Below are positions 26,801-35,102 of a DNA stretch of 64,000 nt, in pieces (within the stretch, counting starts at the first letter, position 1; each line of letters begins with the position of its first letter). The translations under genes were made by a program, and so were the position numbers. The stretch lies in assembly GCA_039105265.1 (NCBI GenBank), contig JAPFFF010000023.1, positions 1,178,001 to 1,242,000 on the forward strand, read 5' to 3'. The stretch is from Tritrichomonas musculus (Eukaryota > Parabasalia > Tritrichomonadida > Tritrichomonadidae). The notes below the pieces were generated by a model. That model was not told where the DNA came from and ran no database searches. It saw only the letters and a program-made list of their open reading frames with translations.

Positions 26801-28578
26801 ACAATAATATTGAAATACTTAAAGATGAAAAAATATATAATGACGATAAGGAAATTTTCTGGAATAATCTTCAAGAAGCTGTTAATGATAATAATGTTTT
26901 ATCATCTCAATTGGCTATAAATTATATATACGAAAGTACTTTAGATATGATGATAGAAGCTGCTGTATTAAAAGAGGAAACAACAAGAAGTGATTTATTT
27001 AATATTGAATTATATGAAACACAAACTTTCAATGATATTGATAATGCAAAAGATTATGAAGTATTAAGTGAAAAAGCTTCATTAAAAATGTATTATAATT
27101 TATTAGATAAAATTAAAAATTGTGACGATAAATATGCATTGAAAACAGAGTTGGCCCTTGCTATTGAGCAAGTGAAAAGTGAAATTCCTGAACCTGTTGA
27201 TTTGTCAAAATATCGAGAAAAAAATGATTTGATATATAAAGATGCAGTCGATGTGCCTTTTGAAAATGTCCAAGATAAATCCGGAACGTGGGAAGTCAAA
27301 ATAAAATTGACTAGGGGAATTCGCCTTGTTGGAACAATATCAAATAACGATGGCTTTGTAAAAGAGTTTGATTATTTGTTTGATTATAATGGTGTTATTA
27401 CTGATGATGGAGATGTTAATGTCGATTTGGAAATTGACGGAACAACTTATTACTTAACTTATTATAAAAGTGATAGTAATGGTCTGTGCTTTTATATCGA
27501 TAACGGGGAAGACTCTTTTGATACCAAATTAATATTAGCGGAAAAAATATTGAAACAAGATAAAATAGCATTGACAACAGAGTTGGCCCTTGCTATTGAG
27601 CAAGTGAAAAGTGAAATTCCTGAACCTGTTGATTTGACCAATTATGTCTCCAAAGAGGGTGATTCAACGATAAATGGGAAAATAACAATATTAGATACAA
27701 ATAATACAGAATCAGATTTAAAAATCTCGTTAATAGGTGGCATCGGTACAAATGATAATGAAGCTGCTACTTTCGGTTTTATGTCTGGTTTAGGTGTTTT
27801 AGGTGTTACAGGTTGTGCAAATATTATTGGTTGGGATATAAATCATACCATTTTTCATAATAACGTTTTTATAACATATGGTGATTTAGAAATAGATGGT
27901 GTAGATGCAGATTGTTTAAAGGTATATCAAGGAAATCCAAATTTATATGAATCAAATATAGTTCTTGGTTTGGATTCAACAAAATGTTCTAAAATAATAT
28001 ATTTTAATCAATACAATACTGCCCGCTGGAAAGTAATTTTGAATGATTCAATAGCATTTTCTTATGACGTTTCTCCATCAGGAAGACTATTCGAGATTTT
28101 TGGAAATTTAGATGTCAAAGGAACTGTCAACAGTAGGGGTTCAAATACAATCACACATTATGCTCCAATCGAGTCATCTGTAAATTCTATTAATGATTTC
28201 GTTATTGGAGCTCCCGTATATATGACTGGTAAGGTTTATAAACATGATGGTGATACGTGGATATCTTCAACTGTGAATGATACTACTGATTGTATTTGCA
28301 GTGTCAAAACTACTGGTTCATGGAAAGAATTTATTGGAATTTGTGTTCGAATTGACGAAGAAAATAATTCAATTACTTTTGCAAGTCATGGTGATTATTT
28401 GGTCAAAGTTGATGATTCTTCTTCATTTGAAATTGGTGATGAAATTTATATTGATGAAGATAATCAATTCAAAGTTCTTGATGAAAATACTCCAATAACA
28501 TCAAAAATAAAAAGATTAACAATTGGAATCATAACTGCAATAATAAATGATAATATTGTTTGTGTATTCAAAGAGTAA
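23803..28578 (+). CDS. Fibre/spike-like structural protein B, 1,591 residues
   Basis: Opens with MSSRITKFLGDIEFEVDGQ, a Pro/Asn hinge and coiled coil, then long beta-rich blocks. A Gly/Ala-rich hydrophobic stretch (about residues 625-650, TALAFGIAGSVGSAVSIGMQ) could insert in a membrane. After residue 950 come tail-fibre-like modules, including two nearly identical ELALAIEQVKSEIPEPVDL segments and a YVSKEGDSTINGKITI turn typical of phage and PLV fibres. The C-terminal 150 residues look like a beta-rich receptor-binding or trimerisation head. Likely partner of the preceding fibre-like protein; receptor unknown. Confidence 0.7.
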   Translation: MSSRITKFLGDIEFEVDGQKRLTSNFITSDEATQLIQDKLKDYTPNNPDNPSTPSIDTTELTSKIESNSEKITKIEEQLTEIKNKPSNSDFTVSEGYSDFHVTRDNLVEEEDNYLKKLSIQMNDTDINKLLQIDNRIDVFKINLRKKILFDADGRVIQTLSIYVKNKHFVCPEVVKTDGKKVRIQEQNSVKPYIGVDKNIEIDLKSLFIHGEISIIYLLPLNQIVLSQPSIKCDIIDSKNSLKLHESDNLYLYKPSIITEETLTDKNNEKLDVYTMKWKIPSDYVIPEGLKFEFKEQCFGNHWTLEYNNGRWIGANVKGKINGKIINKRNEQDPGKGESKYQERDGAVVMIKKSPINIYAATNRKVWNEPIMKKMWEGATIHPKILFKDGTIEEGEKYGLTFKIEQWLAPYFDGDIKYDSSVIRAYIDSFSTKKDILNFDNWERVYLDFTLNGSTDAALNRLSFICENLYTGGADYDRNYMSLIGDLDTIEKLDFDFYDRHGLENQDLVLYLNKEFVDPIEEITWDSKTNPFEYIIKQQYYEVSPNPNAATTLYTDYNITSSKIITADNITTMRSDLNLVSNTVDVVSVDVDNLDKSVESLKSRVSRNEQITQHLEEDVANLRIISYTALAFGIAGSVGSAVSIGMQLAPQGITFLTKTFQNASLAGVQEKVGGFLQRIENKLDDWWFRKSGYRHLGEMELFDNPSLGRRAITTDLIPLLTWCNSDLQKLPDDTFDDDFDDPSKAVLSIRATEEMCNHFRDSLKIPFKLLANKVNEIDSSNLDFISRSELTRIDTIDIVTHYQDEQAAVLFQAEDELKNGICVFKLFTSEGQKRFYFKIEEGTITEYEGVDTTITIDNITIEGQPKSEEYRTKYLSNIRKIDKNIIITGENADYKIAGCIIEKNTFIRLLVEKTPADIAYLSDIEALDEKINALAANSHQNDVAMMSLRGNADEEYPTTDEVNAALETIQQELNKKPNIEELYTKEEADAKYALKSELTNNNIEILKDEKIYNDDKEIFWNNLQEAVNDNNVLSSQLAINYIYESTLDMMIEAAVLKEETTRSDLFNIELYETQTFNDIDNAKDYEVLSEKASLKMYYNLLDKIKNCDDKYALKTELALAIEQVKSEIPEPVDLSKYREKNDLIYKDAVDVPFENVQDKSGTWEVKIKLTRGIRLVGTISNNDGFVKEFDYLFDYNGVITDDGDVNVDLEIDGTTYYLTYYKSDSNGLCFYIDNGEDSFDTKLILAEKILKQDKIALTTELALAIEQVKSEIPEPVDLTNYVSKEGDSTINGKITILDTNNTESDLKISLIGGIGTNDNEAATFGFMSGLGVLGVTGCANIIGWDINHTIFHNNVFITYGDLEIDGVDADCLKVYQGNPNLYESNIVLGLDSTKCSKIIYFNQYNTARWKVILNDSIAFSYDVSPSGRLFEIFGNLDVKGTVNSRGSNTITHYAPIESSVNSINDFVIGAPVYMTGKVYKHDGDTWISSTVNDTTDCICSVKTTGSWKEFIGICVRIDEENNSITFASHGDYLVKVDDSSSFEIGDEIYIDEDNQFKVLDENTPITSKIKRLTIGIITAIINDNIVCVFKE
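27139..27637 (+). repeat. Pair of near-identical 69-bp direct repeats inside fibre gene B
   Basis: Bases 27139-27207 and 27569-27637 are the same apart from one or two differences near the left edge, and encode the duplicated ELALAIEQVKSEIPEPVDL segment. Such low divergence suggests a recent module duplication or gene conversion in the fibre. Confidence 0.85.
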
Positions 28579-28618
28579 AATTGGGATAAAAATAAAAAAA
28601 AACTAAATTCATTTTTTT

Positions 28619-29152
28619 TTAAACTACGACATATTTAAGACATAAATGATAAACGTGAACCAAATCATTGTATTCTTTATTGTAAACCTGTTTAAAGTCA
28701 GTTACAATTTCTCCATCTTCATTTACAATTTTAATGGCTTCAATTTTTCGAATTGGTGAAGCTTTTGTAGCGCAACATTTAATGTCTTCATCAACATAAA
28801 TTTCAACTGAACATTTATTTCCTAAGATTGTTTTAATAATTTCTTGTAAAGATAAAATGGGGACAATAATACAATTTTTAGAAATTAAATTTGAAATTAA
28901 TGCTTTATCTTGATCTAATAAAATTTTTGCATATGTCTCTAAAATCTTATATTTTTCATCTAAATCATTAGGGTCTTCAGGAGGGATATTTTGTAATTCG
29001 ATATCCCTTGTGATAACGATATCCTCTTTTCCATCATCTCTCTTATTAATAAAGATATTATTCGTTAAGTTTGAAGTTGATTGAGATGCAGCAGATGGTT
29101 CTAAGGAAACATTTGCATTTACTCCAGCATTTGCATTTCGCTTCTTAATCAT
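28619..29152 (-). CDS. Element protein, unknown, 177 residues
   Basis: Starts MIKKRNANAGVN, with a Ser/Ala/Asn-rich first 40 residues, then an acidic, helical and strand-rich body with a CC pair near residue 130. No family is recognised. On its own strand a run of eight or more T residues lies 15-25 bases before the ATG, as for the structural genes. It is the only minus-strand gene between the fibre genes and the acidic protein. Confidence 0.65.
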   Translation of the reverse strand: MIKKRNANAGVNANVSLEPSAASQSTSNLTNNIFINKRDDGKEDIVITRDIELQNIPPEDPNDLDEKYKILETYAKILLDQDKALISNLISKNCIIVPILSLQEIIKTILGNKCSVEIYVDEDIKCCATKASPIRKIEAIKIVNEDGEIVTDFKQVYNKEYNDLVHVYHLCLKYVVV

Positions 29153-29225
29153 TTTTATGTGGTGGAAAAAAAATTTGTTTGTGCTCTTAAGTTTAAATAA
29201 AAAAAATATTTAATAATGAGTAAAT

Positions 29226-29636
29226 ATGCAATTCTTGCCAATTCATGCTGACCTTAAATTTAATCCAAAAACTTTTCGAGCTGATGATATTAAATATATC
29301 CCAGATCAGATAATGAATTTCATATATGTTGAATGGGATAATAATGAAAAAGCAGCAAAAATCAAAATATTTTATCCTTTTGTGAGATTACTTCAAGATG
29401 AGTTTGAACAAGATATTAAAAACTTGATAAATGGATATGCTAAAATAAATAGTAAAAACTTAGATGGGAAAATTTATGGATTTGTGTTTAATGGTTCATC
29501 ATGGAAACCTCAAATTTATAAATTTAAAAAATGGACTTGGGAAAGGATAGCAGATAAAAATATATTAATTGGAGACCCTGCATTTTTACATGATTTTATG
29601 GAAGAATTTTTAACATTGAAAGCTCAAAATCTGTAA
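29226..29636 (+). CDS. Stand-alone W-GxIY domain protein, 136 residues
   Basis: One of eight proteins in the element sharing an alpha/beta domain of about 110 residues: an N-terminal strand (LPIHADLKFNP), a central aromatic pair before a helix (FYPFVRLLQ), and a terminal strand with G-x-I-Y-x-F (LDGKIYGFVF, about residues 82-91). It is closest to the N-terminal part of the acidic protein downstream. Function is unknown; the fold could be RRM-like or ferredoxin-like, but that is a guess from strand order. Confidence 0.7.
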   Translation: MQFLPIHADLKFNPKTFRADDIKYIPDQIMNFIYVEWDNNEKAAKIKIFYPFVRLLQDEFEQDIKNLINGYAKINSKNLDGKIYGFVFNGSSWKPQIYKFKKWTWERIADKNILIGDPAFLHDFMEEFLTLKAQNL

Positions 29637-29788
29637 TAGACATGGATATATTTTTTTTTTAAGTTTTAAGAAAATATGTCAGAAGAATGTATTTTACCTG
29701 TACATACTCTCATTGGATTAGTCAAAGATGTGAAAAATGTTGATGATTGTCCATCATTAAATTGCTTAAAATTGGTCCCAAAAAAATA

Positions 29789-32050
29789 ATGGAAGGTTTT
29801 CAAACATCAGGATTTGAGTTTAAGGTTCAATATGAATGGATATTAAGTTCTTTATTAGAACAAGATTTTGAAAATATTCGACTTTATTGTAAAAAAACTG
29901 AGAATGCATTTTTTGGATTAATTTATGGGTTCTTTTGTGAGAGCAATCCTTATGAAAAAGATGCAATATCATTAAAAGATAAAATTTATCCAATAACTTT
30001 ACATATTGATGAAGCAGCTACTGTTCCAAAAATAAATGAAGTTTTTGAAATTCAACAAGAACCAGGAGATTATTTAGAAGACCTTGATGAGAAATTCGAA
30101 ATGTTTATTCCAAAAAAGGAAAAATCCGAGGAAAAAAAGAAATTGAAAAAATTAGATGTTAGTGATGATGATGTATCAGATCTTGAAGATGACGAAAAAG
30201 AAGAAGAAAAGAAAGAATCAGACGAAGAATCGGATTCATCTGATGAAGATTGGGTTGATGATTACGAAGAGGACGAAGAAGAGGATTTACCGGAGATGGA
30301 AAAATATGATGACGAAAAGAAAGAGGAGACAAAAGAAGAACCACCAAAAGAAGAGTCAGTTCCTGAGACAAAAGAGGAGACAAAAGAGGAGACAAAAGAG
30401 GAGACAAAAGAAGATAAAGAATTGGAACAGGTGAAAAAAGATTTGGAAAAATTTAAAGAAAAATTAGATGGGAAAGAAACAGAAGATGAACCCCCTAAAG
30501 AAGAGGAAAAAGTTGAACCCAAAGAGGAACCCAAGAAAGAAGAGACAAAGAAAAAGAGAAGTCTCAGTGCAAAAGACTATATTCATAATCCAACATATTT
30601 GTATAAAGAAACTGGAGATGAAGATGATGATTTGAGTGATTTATCAGATGATGAACCAGAAATCAAAAAAGATGAAAAACCTGTCATAGAAGAGAAATCA
30701 GAGGTAATCATAGATAAGGCAGATATTGAGGAACCAGAAAAGAAAATTCTACCTGAAGAACCAAAATTGTCATTATTAAAAGCAAAAGTGAAAAAACTCA
30801 AAGAAGAAAAACAAAAAGAACGTCTTGAAGAATCAACACCAATAACTTCCGAAATAAAATCGGATGCTCCACAAGAGATATCAACTCCTGAACCTGAGAT
30901 TCAACCACAAAAGATTCCAAAAAAAGAAATAAAAATACCAAAAGCAGAAGAGGTTCCAATTCCTGTTTTACAAGAAGGACCTGCGGTTGTTGCTGAAAGT
31001 GCTATTGTTATGAAAAATGGAAAACCAATAAAAATAAAAGGGAAAGATATCTTTCCAAAATCGAAAAAACCTTGGAATCATGGTTATCATAATGGAGATG
31101 ATTATGGATTTGGAAATAAACAAACTGTTAAAAGTAGGACAAAAGATAGAAATAAATCATTAAGAGAACAATTTAAAGCTTTCAATGAGAGTTTAAATCC
31201 TGCTCATTTTGGTGATCAAAATATAAAAATAGAAAATGGAAATATGAATAAATATATTGATGATTTAAAGAATCAAGTGATGAGTGATTTTGTGAAAAAT
31301 CCAACAGTTGATATTGAAATTCCAGATTATAATGACTTCAAAAAACAATGGAAAGATGAATTTAATCAAATTAAAGAAAGAGTTTTTGATGAATTAGCTC
31401 AATATGAATATACCGTTGAAGATTCTCCTGATGCAAAAGAGAACTTGATGAAAAAAGGTCAAGATATGATTAAACAATTAATAGATTCCAGTAATTACAC
31501 CCCTCAAGAGAAAGAAATGTTAATGAAGCAAGCAGATAATTTGATTAAAAAAGATAAAGAGACAGGTAAAACATATTTCTATGATTCCGATTCTGATGAT
31601 GACGATAGATATTCTTATTTAAAGAGAAAATTAAGGAAACGAATTATGGATTCTGATTCTGATAGTGATGATGAGAGGCTTCGAAAGAGGAGAATCTTAA
31701 GGAGTTCAGATAGGACAGGAACCATAAGAGATTTAATGGAAAGAAGGAAAAGAAATTTCAAATCAAGATATGGAGATTCCAGTTCCGATGATGAAGAATT
31801 ATCATTTAAGAAAAGATTAAACAAACTAAAAAGATTGAGAGAACGAGAAACAGATAAAGAAAAATATAAAAAATTATTATTAAAAGAGAAGGAAAAAGAA
31901 TTGGAAAAGAAAGAGATAGAACGTGAAAAAATTCGAAAAAAGATTGAAAAAGAGATTGAGGAAAAAGAGAAAAAACTCTTGAAAGAATCAGTAAAAGAGG
32001 ACAATAAAGAAATCAAAAAGGAAGCTAAATTAAGGAGAAATAAAAAATGA
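29789..32050 (+). CDS. Acidic/charged protein with W-GxIY-type N-domain, about 753 residues
   Basis: The first ATG of this frame at 29789 was used. The N-terminal 90 residues show the family pattern YEW, helix, FFGLIYGFF. Residues 100-300 are extremely Glu/Lys/Asp-rich with four ETKE repeats. The middle holds a Pro/Glu/Lys linker and a GNKQTVKSRTKDRNKSLREQ basic stretch. The end alternates DSDSDDD acid clusters with Arg/Lys-rich helices (LRKRRILRSSDR) and a long charged coiled coil. It suggests a scaffold or nucleic-acid-associated core protein. Only the N-domain link is supported by a motif. Confidence 0.65.
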   Translation: MEGFQTSGFEFKVQYEWILSSLLEQDFENIRLYCKKTENAFFGLIYGFFCESNPYEKDAISLKDKIYPITLHIDEAATVPKINEVFEIQQEPGDYLEDLDEKFEMFIPKKEKSEEKKKLKKLDVSDDDVSDLEDDEKEEEKKESDEESDSSDEDWVDDYEEDEEEDLPEMEKYDDEKKEETKEEPPKEESVPETKEETKEETKEETKEDKELEQVKKDLEKFKEKLDGKETEDEPPKEEEKVEPKEEPKKEETKKKRSLSAKDYIHNPTYLYKETGDEDDDLSDLSDDEPEIKKDEKPVIEEKSEVIIDKADIEEPEKKILPEEPKLSLLKAKVKKLKEEKQKERLEESTPITSEIKSDAPQEISTPEPEIQPQKIPKKEIKIPKAEEVPIPVLQEGPAVVAESAIVMKNGKPIKIKGKDIFPKSKKPWNHGYHNGDDYGFGNKQTVKSRTKDRNKSLREQFKAFNESLNPAHFGDQNIKIENGNMNKYIDDLKNQVMSDFVKNPTVDIEIPDYNDFKKQWKDEFNQIKERVFDELAQYEYTVEDSPDAKENLMKKGQDMIKQLIDSSNYTPQEKEMLMKQADNLIKKDKETGKTYFYDSDSDDDDRYSYLKRKLRKRIMDSDSDSDDERLRKRRILRSSDRTGTIRDLMERRKRNFKSRYGDSSSDDEELSFKKRLNKLKRLRERETDKEKYKKLLLKEKEKELEKKEIEREKIRKKIEKEIEEKEKKLLKESVKEDNKEIKKEAKLRRNKK

Positions 32051-32067
32051 GTTTGAAAATTTTTTTG

Positions 32068-32411
32068 CGATCCCATTTTTTTGGGACGATCCCATTTTTA
32101 AAAGTCAGCAATCCCAAATAAAAAACCTAGGATAATAAATGACCTCTTTTTAATGTCTTAGGTTTTATATCTTGTATTTATACTATTTTAGTGATCCCAT
32201 TTTTGATCCCATTTTTGATCCCATTCTTGAAAAACTTCCATGGAAAAATTTTCGACCTTAAAAATTTATAACCTAAGATCTAAAATTATTTATAGGAAAG
32301 TTGGCCGCGCCAAAATTGGGACGATAAATGGGATTCAAAATGTCAAAAAACCCGGTTCCCCCATCTATCTATCTCTATGTTTTTGACAATCCCATTTTGT
32401 GATCCCAAAAA
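32068..32411 (-). repeat. Internal inverted repeat, copy 2, about 344 bp
   Basis: Diverged reverse complement of 13257-13604, sharing the outer GATCCCATTTTTTTGGGACGATCCCATTTTT and CCCATTTTGTGATCCCAAAA ends (as two separate arms), the triple GATCCCATTTTT unit and the GGCCGCGCC core. Like copy 1 it lies where two genes converge, directly after a plus-strand stop. Confidence 0.85.
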
Positions 32412-32930
32412 GTGTTATCCACGATAAATTGAATAATCATTGAAAAAAAAATATTTGAATAGTCTTTGAATTTATTTTTCTATGTTCTTTGAATTTATTT
32501 TTCTATGCTCTTTGAATTTATTTTTCTATGCTCTTTCAATTTATTTTGAATACTCTCTGAATTAAAAATAATTTTATGCAATAAAATTTTTTGTATTTGG
32601 GTTAACCTATTATATTTTTGGGCGTCCCAAATGTTTTTTGGGCTTCCCTATCACAGTATTAGGGACGCTCTATGTATGTTTGGGCAACCCAATCACAACT
32701 TTGGACCTCCCAATGCTATCCTAGAGCCTCCCAAATATTGCTTGGGCAGCTCAAATATCTTTAAAATTTTTTCACTTTTTGAATTCATTATCAAAAGTTT
32801 AATTGAGAACCCATTGAAAATAAAAATTATAATTGAGAACCCATTGAAAATAAAAATTATAATTGAGAACCCATTGAAAATAAAAATAAAAATAAAAATA
32901 AAATTTTGAAATGTGATTTAAAAAATTCTT
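32412..32930. repeat. Gene-free stretch with three kinds of tandem repeat
   Basis: No credible gene. From about 32455 to 32545 a unit of about 23 bases ending TTTATTTTTCTATG repeats four times. From about 32615 to 32755 a loose motif (T)GGGC(A/T)(A/T)CCC recurs every 15-35 bases with both CCCAA and TTGGG forms, so it could form several small hairpins. From 32801 to 32890 a 30-base unit beginning AATTGAGAACCCATTGAAAA occurs three times exactly or nearly so. Together with the adjacent inverted repeat this is the most repeat-dense spot in the element. Confidence 0.8.
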
Positions 32931-33587
32931 TCACGTTTTGCGAAAATAGATATAATAAAATTGGTCTCCATCCCTTTTTTGTTTTCTATAGAAAAAGTTG
33001 TGAAAATTTGATAATTTTCCGATCCCATTATTGGAAATTTCATATGAGAAATAATCTTCCAATTTGTCTCGAATTTTGGATAAAGGAACTCCATCATCCC
33101 ATTCTTTTGGGAGAGTGTCAACAAATTCTCCCATATGCTCATTGATATGTCTATGTTTGATTCGAATTTGATATTGATTTAAATTTTTCCTGCTTTGTCT
33201 TTCCCTTTTTGGCGGTGGAGGTGGAGATGGATCTCTTGATCTTCGAGGTCGTCCTCGACGTGGTTGTTGTGCCATTGGAATTTGGTGCACTTCGGGTATT
33301 GGTGGAGGAGCAATCTCTTTTCGGAATTTTTCTATTTCCACATAATTTGAATCATTTCCATTTTTTTCCGCAACAAAGATTGGTTCGACTTTATCCTCAT
33401 TATAGTGATGGATGATATAATCTCTTGCATCTAATCTCTTTGGTTTTTTGTTCGAATCATCAGAATCATCAGAGAAAAAATGATTTTTGCTGGATAAAAT
33501 ATCTGCAATTTCTTTTATATCCCAAGAGTCATCGTTTGGTTCCAAAAAATAATCATCTTGATTAGGCCAGCTTCGGTTAAAATTCAT
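32931..33587 (-). CDS. Basic-linker protein with EW-DG / ISNxGIG domain, 218 residues
   Basis: The N-terminal 90 residues are acidic. The middle is Pro/Arg-rich with RRGRPRRSRD, which is AT-hook-like. The C-terminal 75 residues form a domain shared with the small protein at 33682-33984: a helix with E-W-x-D-G, then K-(I/F)-R, YF, ISNxGIGxL and an aromatic end (YYIYFRK). The shared domain may be a winged-helix DNA-binding fold. AT-hook plus a compact C-domain suggests a DNA-binding role; unproven. Confidence 0.7.
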   Translation of the reverse strand: MNFNRSWPNQDDYFLEPNDDSWDIKEIADILSSKNHFFSDDSDDSNKKPKRLDARDYIIHHYNEDKVEPIFVAEKNGNDSNYVEIEKFRKEIAPPPIPEVHQIPMAQQPRRGRPRRSRDPSPPPPPKRERQSRKNLNQYQIRIKHRHINEHMGEFVDTLPKEWDDGVPLSKIRDKLEDYFSYEISNNGIGKLSNFHNFFYRKQKRDGDQFYYIYFRKT

Positions 33588-33681
33588 CCAAAAAAATAGA
33601 AAAAGTGATGTATCTCACGTGTTACATCAAAAAACGAATAAAAAAAAATAAAAATAAAATGTAAAGTAATGAATTTTTTAT

Positions 33682-33984
33682 TTAACGTTTTTTATAAACC
33701 ATTACCCGTTTTCCATTTATCGTTTTTCGTCTGGTGAGTAATTTTTCTTTAACTTCTTGTAATTGTCCAATTCCTGAATTTGAGATTGGGAAATGGAAAT
33801 AATTTTGAAATGATATGCGAAATTTCTCTATTCGAATTCCATCAGCCCATTCTTTATCAGAGAAAGAATTCATAAAATCATCAAAATGAAGTCTTATATT
33901 GTTTATTTTCTTTCTTCTAGAATATTGAGTTTCCATTGACTTAATGGGAATATCATTTAAGATAGTTGAGATTTGTAAATCCAT
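33682..33984 (-). CDS. Stand-alone EW-DG / ISNxGIG domain protein, 100 residues
   Basis: Aligns with the last 75 residues of the product at 32931-33587: KEWADGIRIEKFR against KEWDDGVPLSKIR, and ISNSGIGQL against ISNNGIGKL. It has an N-terminal extension of 25 residues and a basic end (RRKTINGKRVMVYKKR). Its first 32 bases overlap the end of the gene upstream. It may be a partner or competitor of the longer protein at the same site. Confidence 0.7.
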   Translation of the reverse strand: MDLQISTILNDIPIKSMETQYSRRKKINNIRLHFDDFMNSFSDKEWADGIRIEKFRISFQNYFHFPISNSGIGQLQEVKEKLLTRRKTINGKRVMVYKKR

Positions 33985-34240
33985 TTTTTGTTGGGGAATA
34001 AATGAATGAATCCTCTATTGATGTTTCAATTATTTGAGAGTGTTCAGATGAATTTGGCGAAGCAATATGAACTTTACCCATTCTTCTTGTTAAATTTTCG
34101 ACTTCAAATATCGTATTTGGCGAAGGAATATAATTTTGAGGTGAATTTGCACTGATTAATCCTGCAGCAATAAGTGTTTTTTGAGAATTTTGGCTAGAGC
34201 CTGACTCACCTGTATCTTCTTCCTCAATATAATCATTCAT
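33953..34240 (-). CDS. Small acidic Ser/Asn-rich protein, 95 residues
   Basis: Mostly polar and probably disordered: an acidic start (MNDYIEEEDTGESGSS), then an Ala/Ser/Pro/Asn-rich middle with an N-S-P repeat. Its 3' end overlaps the start of the next minus-strand gene by 32 bases. No family is recognised. Confidence 0.55.
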   Translation of the reverse strand: MNDYIEEEDTGESGSSQNSQKTLIAAGLISANSPQNYIPSPNTIFEVENLTRRMGKVHIASPNSSEHSQIIETSIEDSFIYSPTKNGFTNLNYLK

Positions 34241-34276
34241 GACAAAAAGAAAAGTGAAGTGAAAAAAGTGAATTTT

Positions 34277-34732
34277 TTATTCAACTACGAATGGATTTTC
34301 AGAATCTGTTTTTTCATCATTATCACTCTTTGTTTCTTTCTCAGTATGAGATTCTTTTACGAGATTTGATTCCTTTTCCTTGTTTGATTCATCCTTTTGG
34401 ACTTCAGGCATGATTCTATTTACGGGAATCTCGAATTTATAGGGTTCAATTGTTGCTGTGAATTTGATTGGTCCACAAAAGTCGAATTGACTTTTAGTTT
34501 GCAAACATTGAAAACTCATTTGGATATTCCTCATTGTTTCTGATAACGATTTGTTTGTCTCCATGATGGAGAGAATATCATGTTGCATTCGGATCATTCG
34601 TTTCCATGTAGCTTTTCGAAGTTTCATTTTCTGTTCTTTCTTCTTTTTTATTGGTACTTCCTCATTAAAATAATTCTTTTCGTAGGAATCGAAATCGAAA
34701 TTTTCGGGATTGGGCTTTCGTCCTCGAGACAT
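34277..34732 (-). CDS. AT-hook-like element protein, 151 residues
   Basis: The start at 34732 gives MSRGRKPNPENF, whose RGRKP core resembles an AT-hook; an upstream in-frame ATG adds only a hydrophobic leader and is disfavoured. A Lys-rich cluster (KKKKEQKMKLRKATWKRM), a helix, then a beta-rich segment (FDFCGPIKFTATIEPYKFEI) and an acidic tail follow. Likely DNA-binding by composition, in an element with several such small proteins. Confidence 0.6.
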   Translation of the reverse strand: MSRGRKPNPENFDFDSYEKNYFNEEVPIKKKKEQKMKLRKATWKRMIRMQHDILSIMETNKSLSETMRNIQMSFQCLQTKSQFDFCGPIKFTATIEPYKFEIPVNRIMPEVQKDESNKEKESNLVKESHTEKETKSDNDEKTDSENPFVVE

Positions 34733-34821
34733 TACAAAAAGTGAAATCAAAAAAACGTACAAAAAAAATTTACAAAAAACCGATTAAACAATTCAATTTA
34801 AATATTTTTATCTCCATTCAA

Positions 34822-35073
34822 ATGGAATCAAAAATTTCAAAACTTTTGAAAATTTTGAAATTAATATTAGAATGGAGAATGATAACCAATGAAGATAAAG
34901 AACAAGATATAATTGATCAAATAATTGAAATTTCAAATGCATTTTTTGAGAGAAGTTTTTTAGATAAATTTGAAAACGAATCAAATTTTATGGATATGTT
35001 TGAGGCCATGGTTCTCAAAGAAATTGAGACAATTGATAACTATATTTCAATCTTTCTTTATCAAACTGCATGA
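34822..35073 (+). CDS. LEWR-family small helical protein 1, 83 residues
   Basis: The ATG at 34822 (MESKISKLL) follows a T-rich leader. The protein is helical: a LLKILKLILEWR helix, then an acidic helix with FFERSFLDKFENESNF and a last helix ending in IETIDNYIS. The product at 43286-43534 has the same frame of residues (LLEWR, EFDRQFIDEF, NFINQLEQIILERLENVI), so the two are paralogues 8 kb apart on opposite strands. Function unknown. Confidence 0.65.
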   Translation: MESKISKLLKILKLILEWRMITNEDKEQDIIDQIIEISNAFFERSFLDKFENESNFMDMFEAMVLKEIETIDNYISIFLYQTA

Positions 35074-35102
35074 TGTAACACATTTCACATCATTTTTTTA
35101 CA

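Noticed and set aside
30159-30801. Long minus-strand frames over the acidic protein gene
   Set aside because: They are the complement of Glu/Lys/Asp-rich coding repeats and give Ser- or Leu-rich nonsense without domains.
13257-32411. Internal inverted repeats as ends of a complete nested element
   Set aside because: Possible, but no clear target duplication was found around the pair and the block lacks its own integrase, so it is kept only as a hypothesis.
32801-32890. CRISPR-like array
   Set aside because: The 30-base units are directly tandem without spacers, and the host is eukaryotic.
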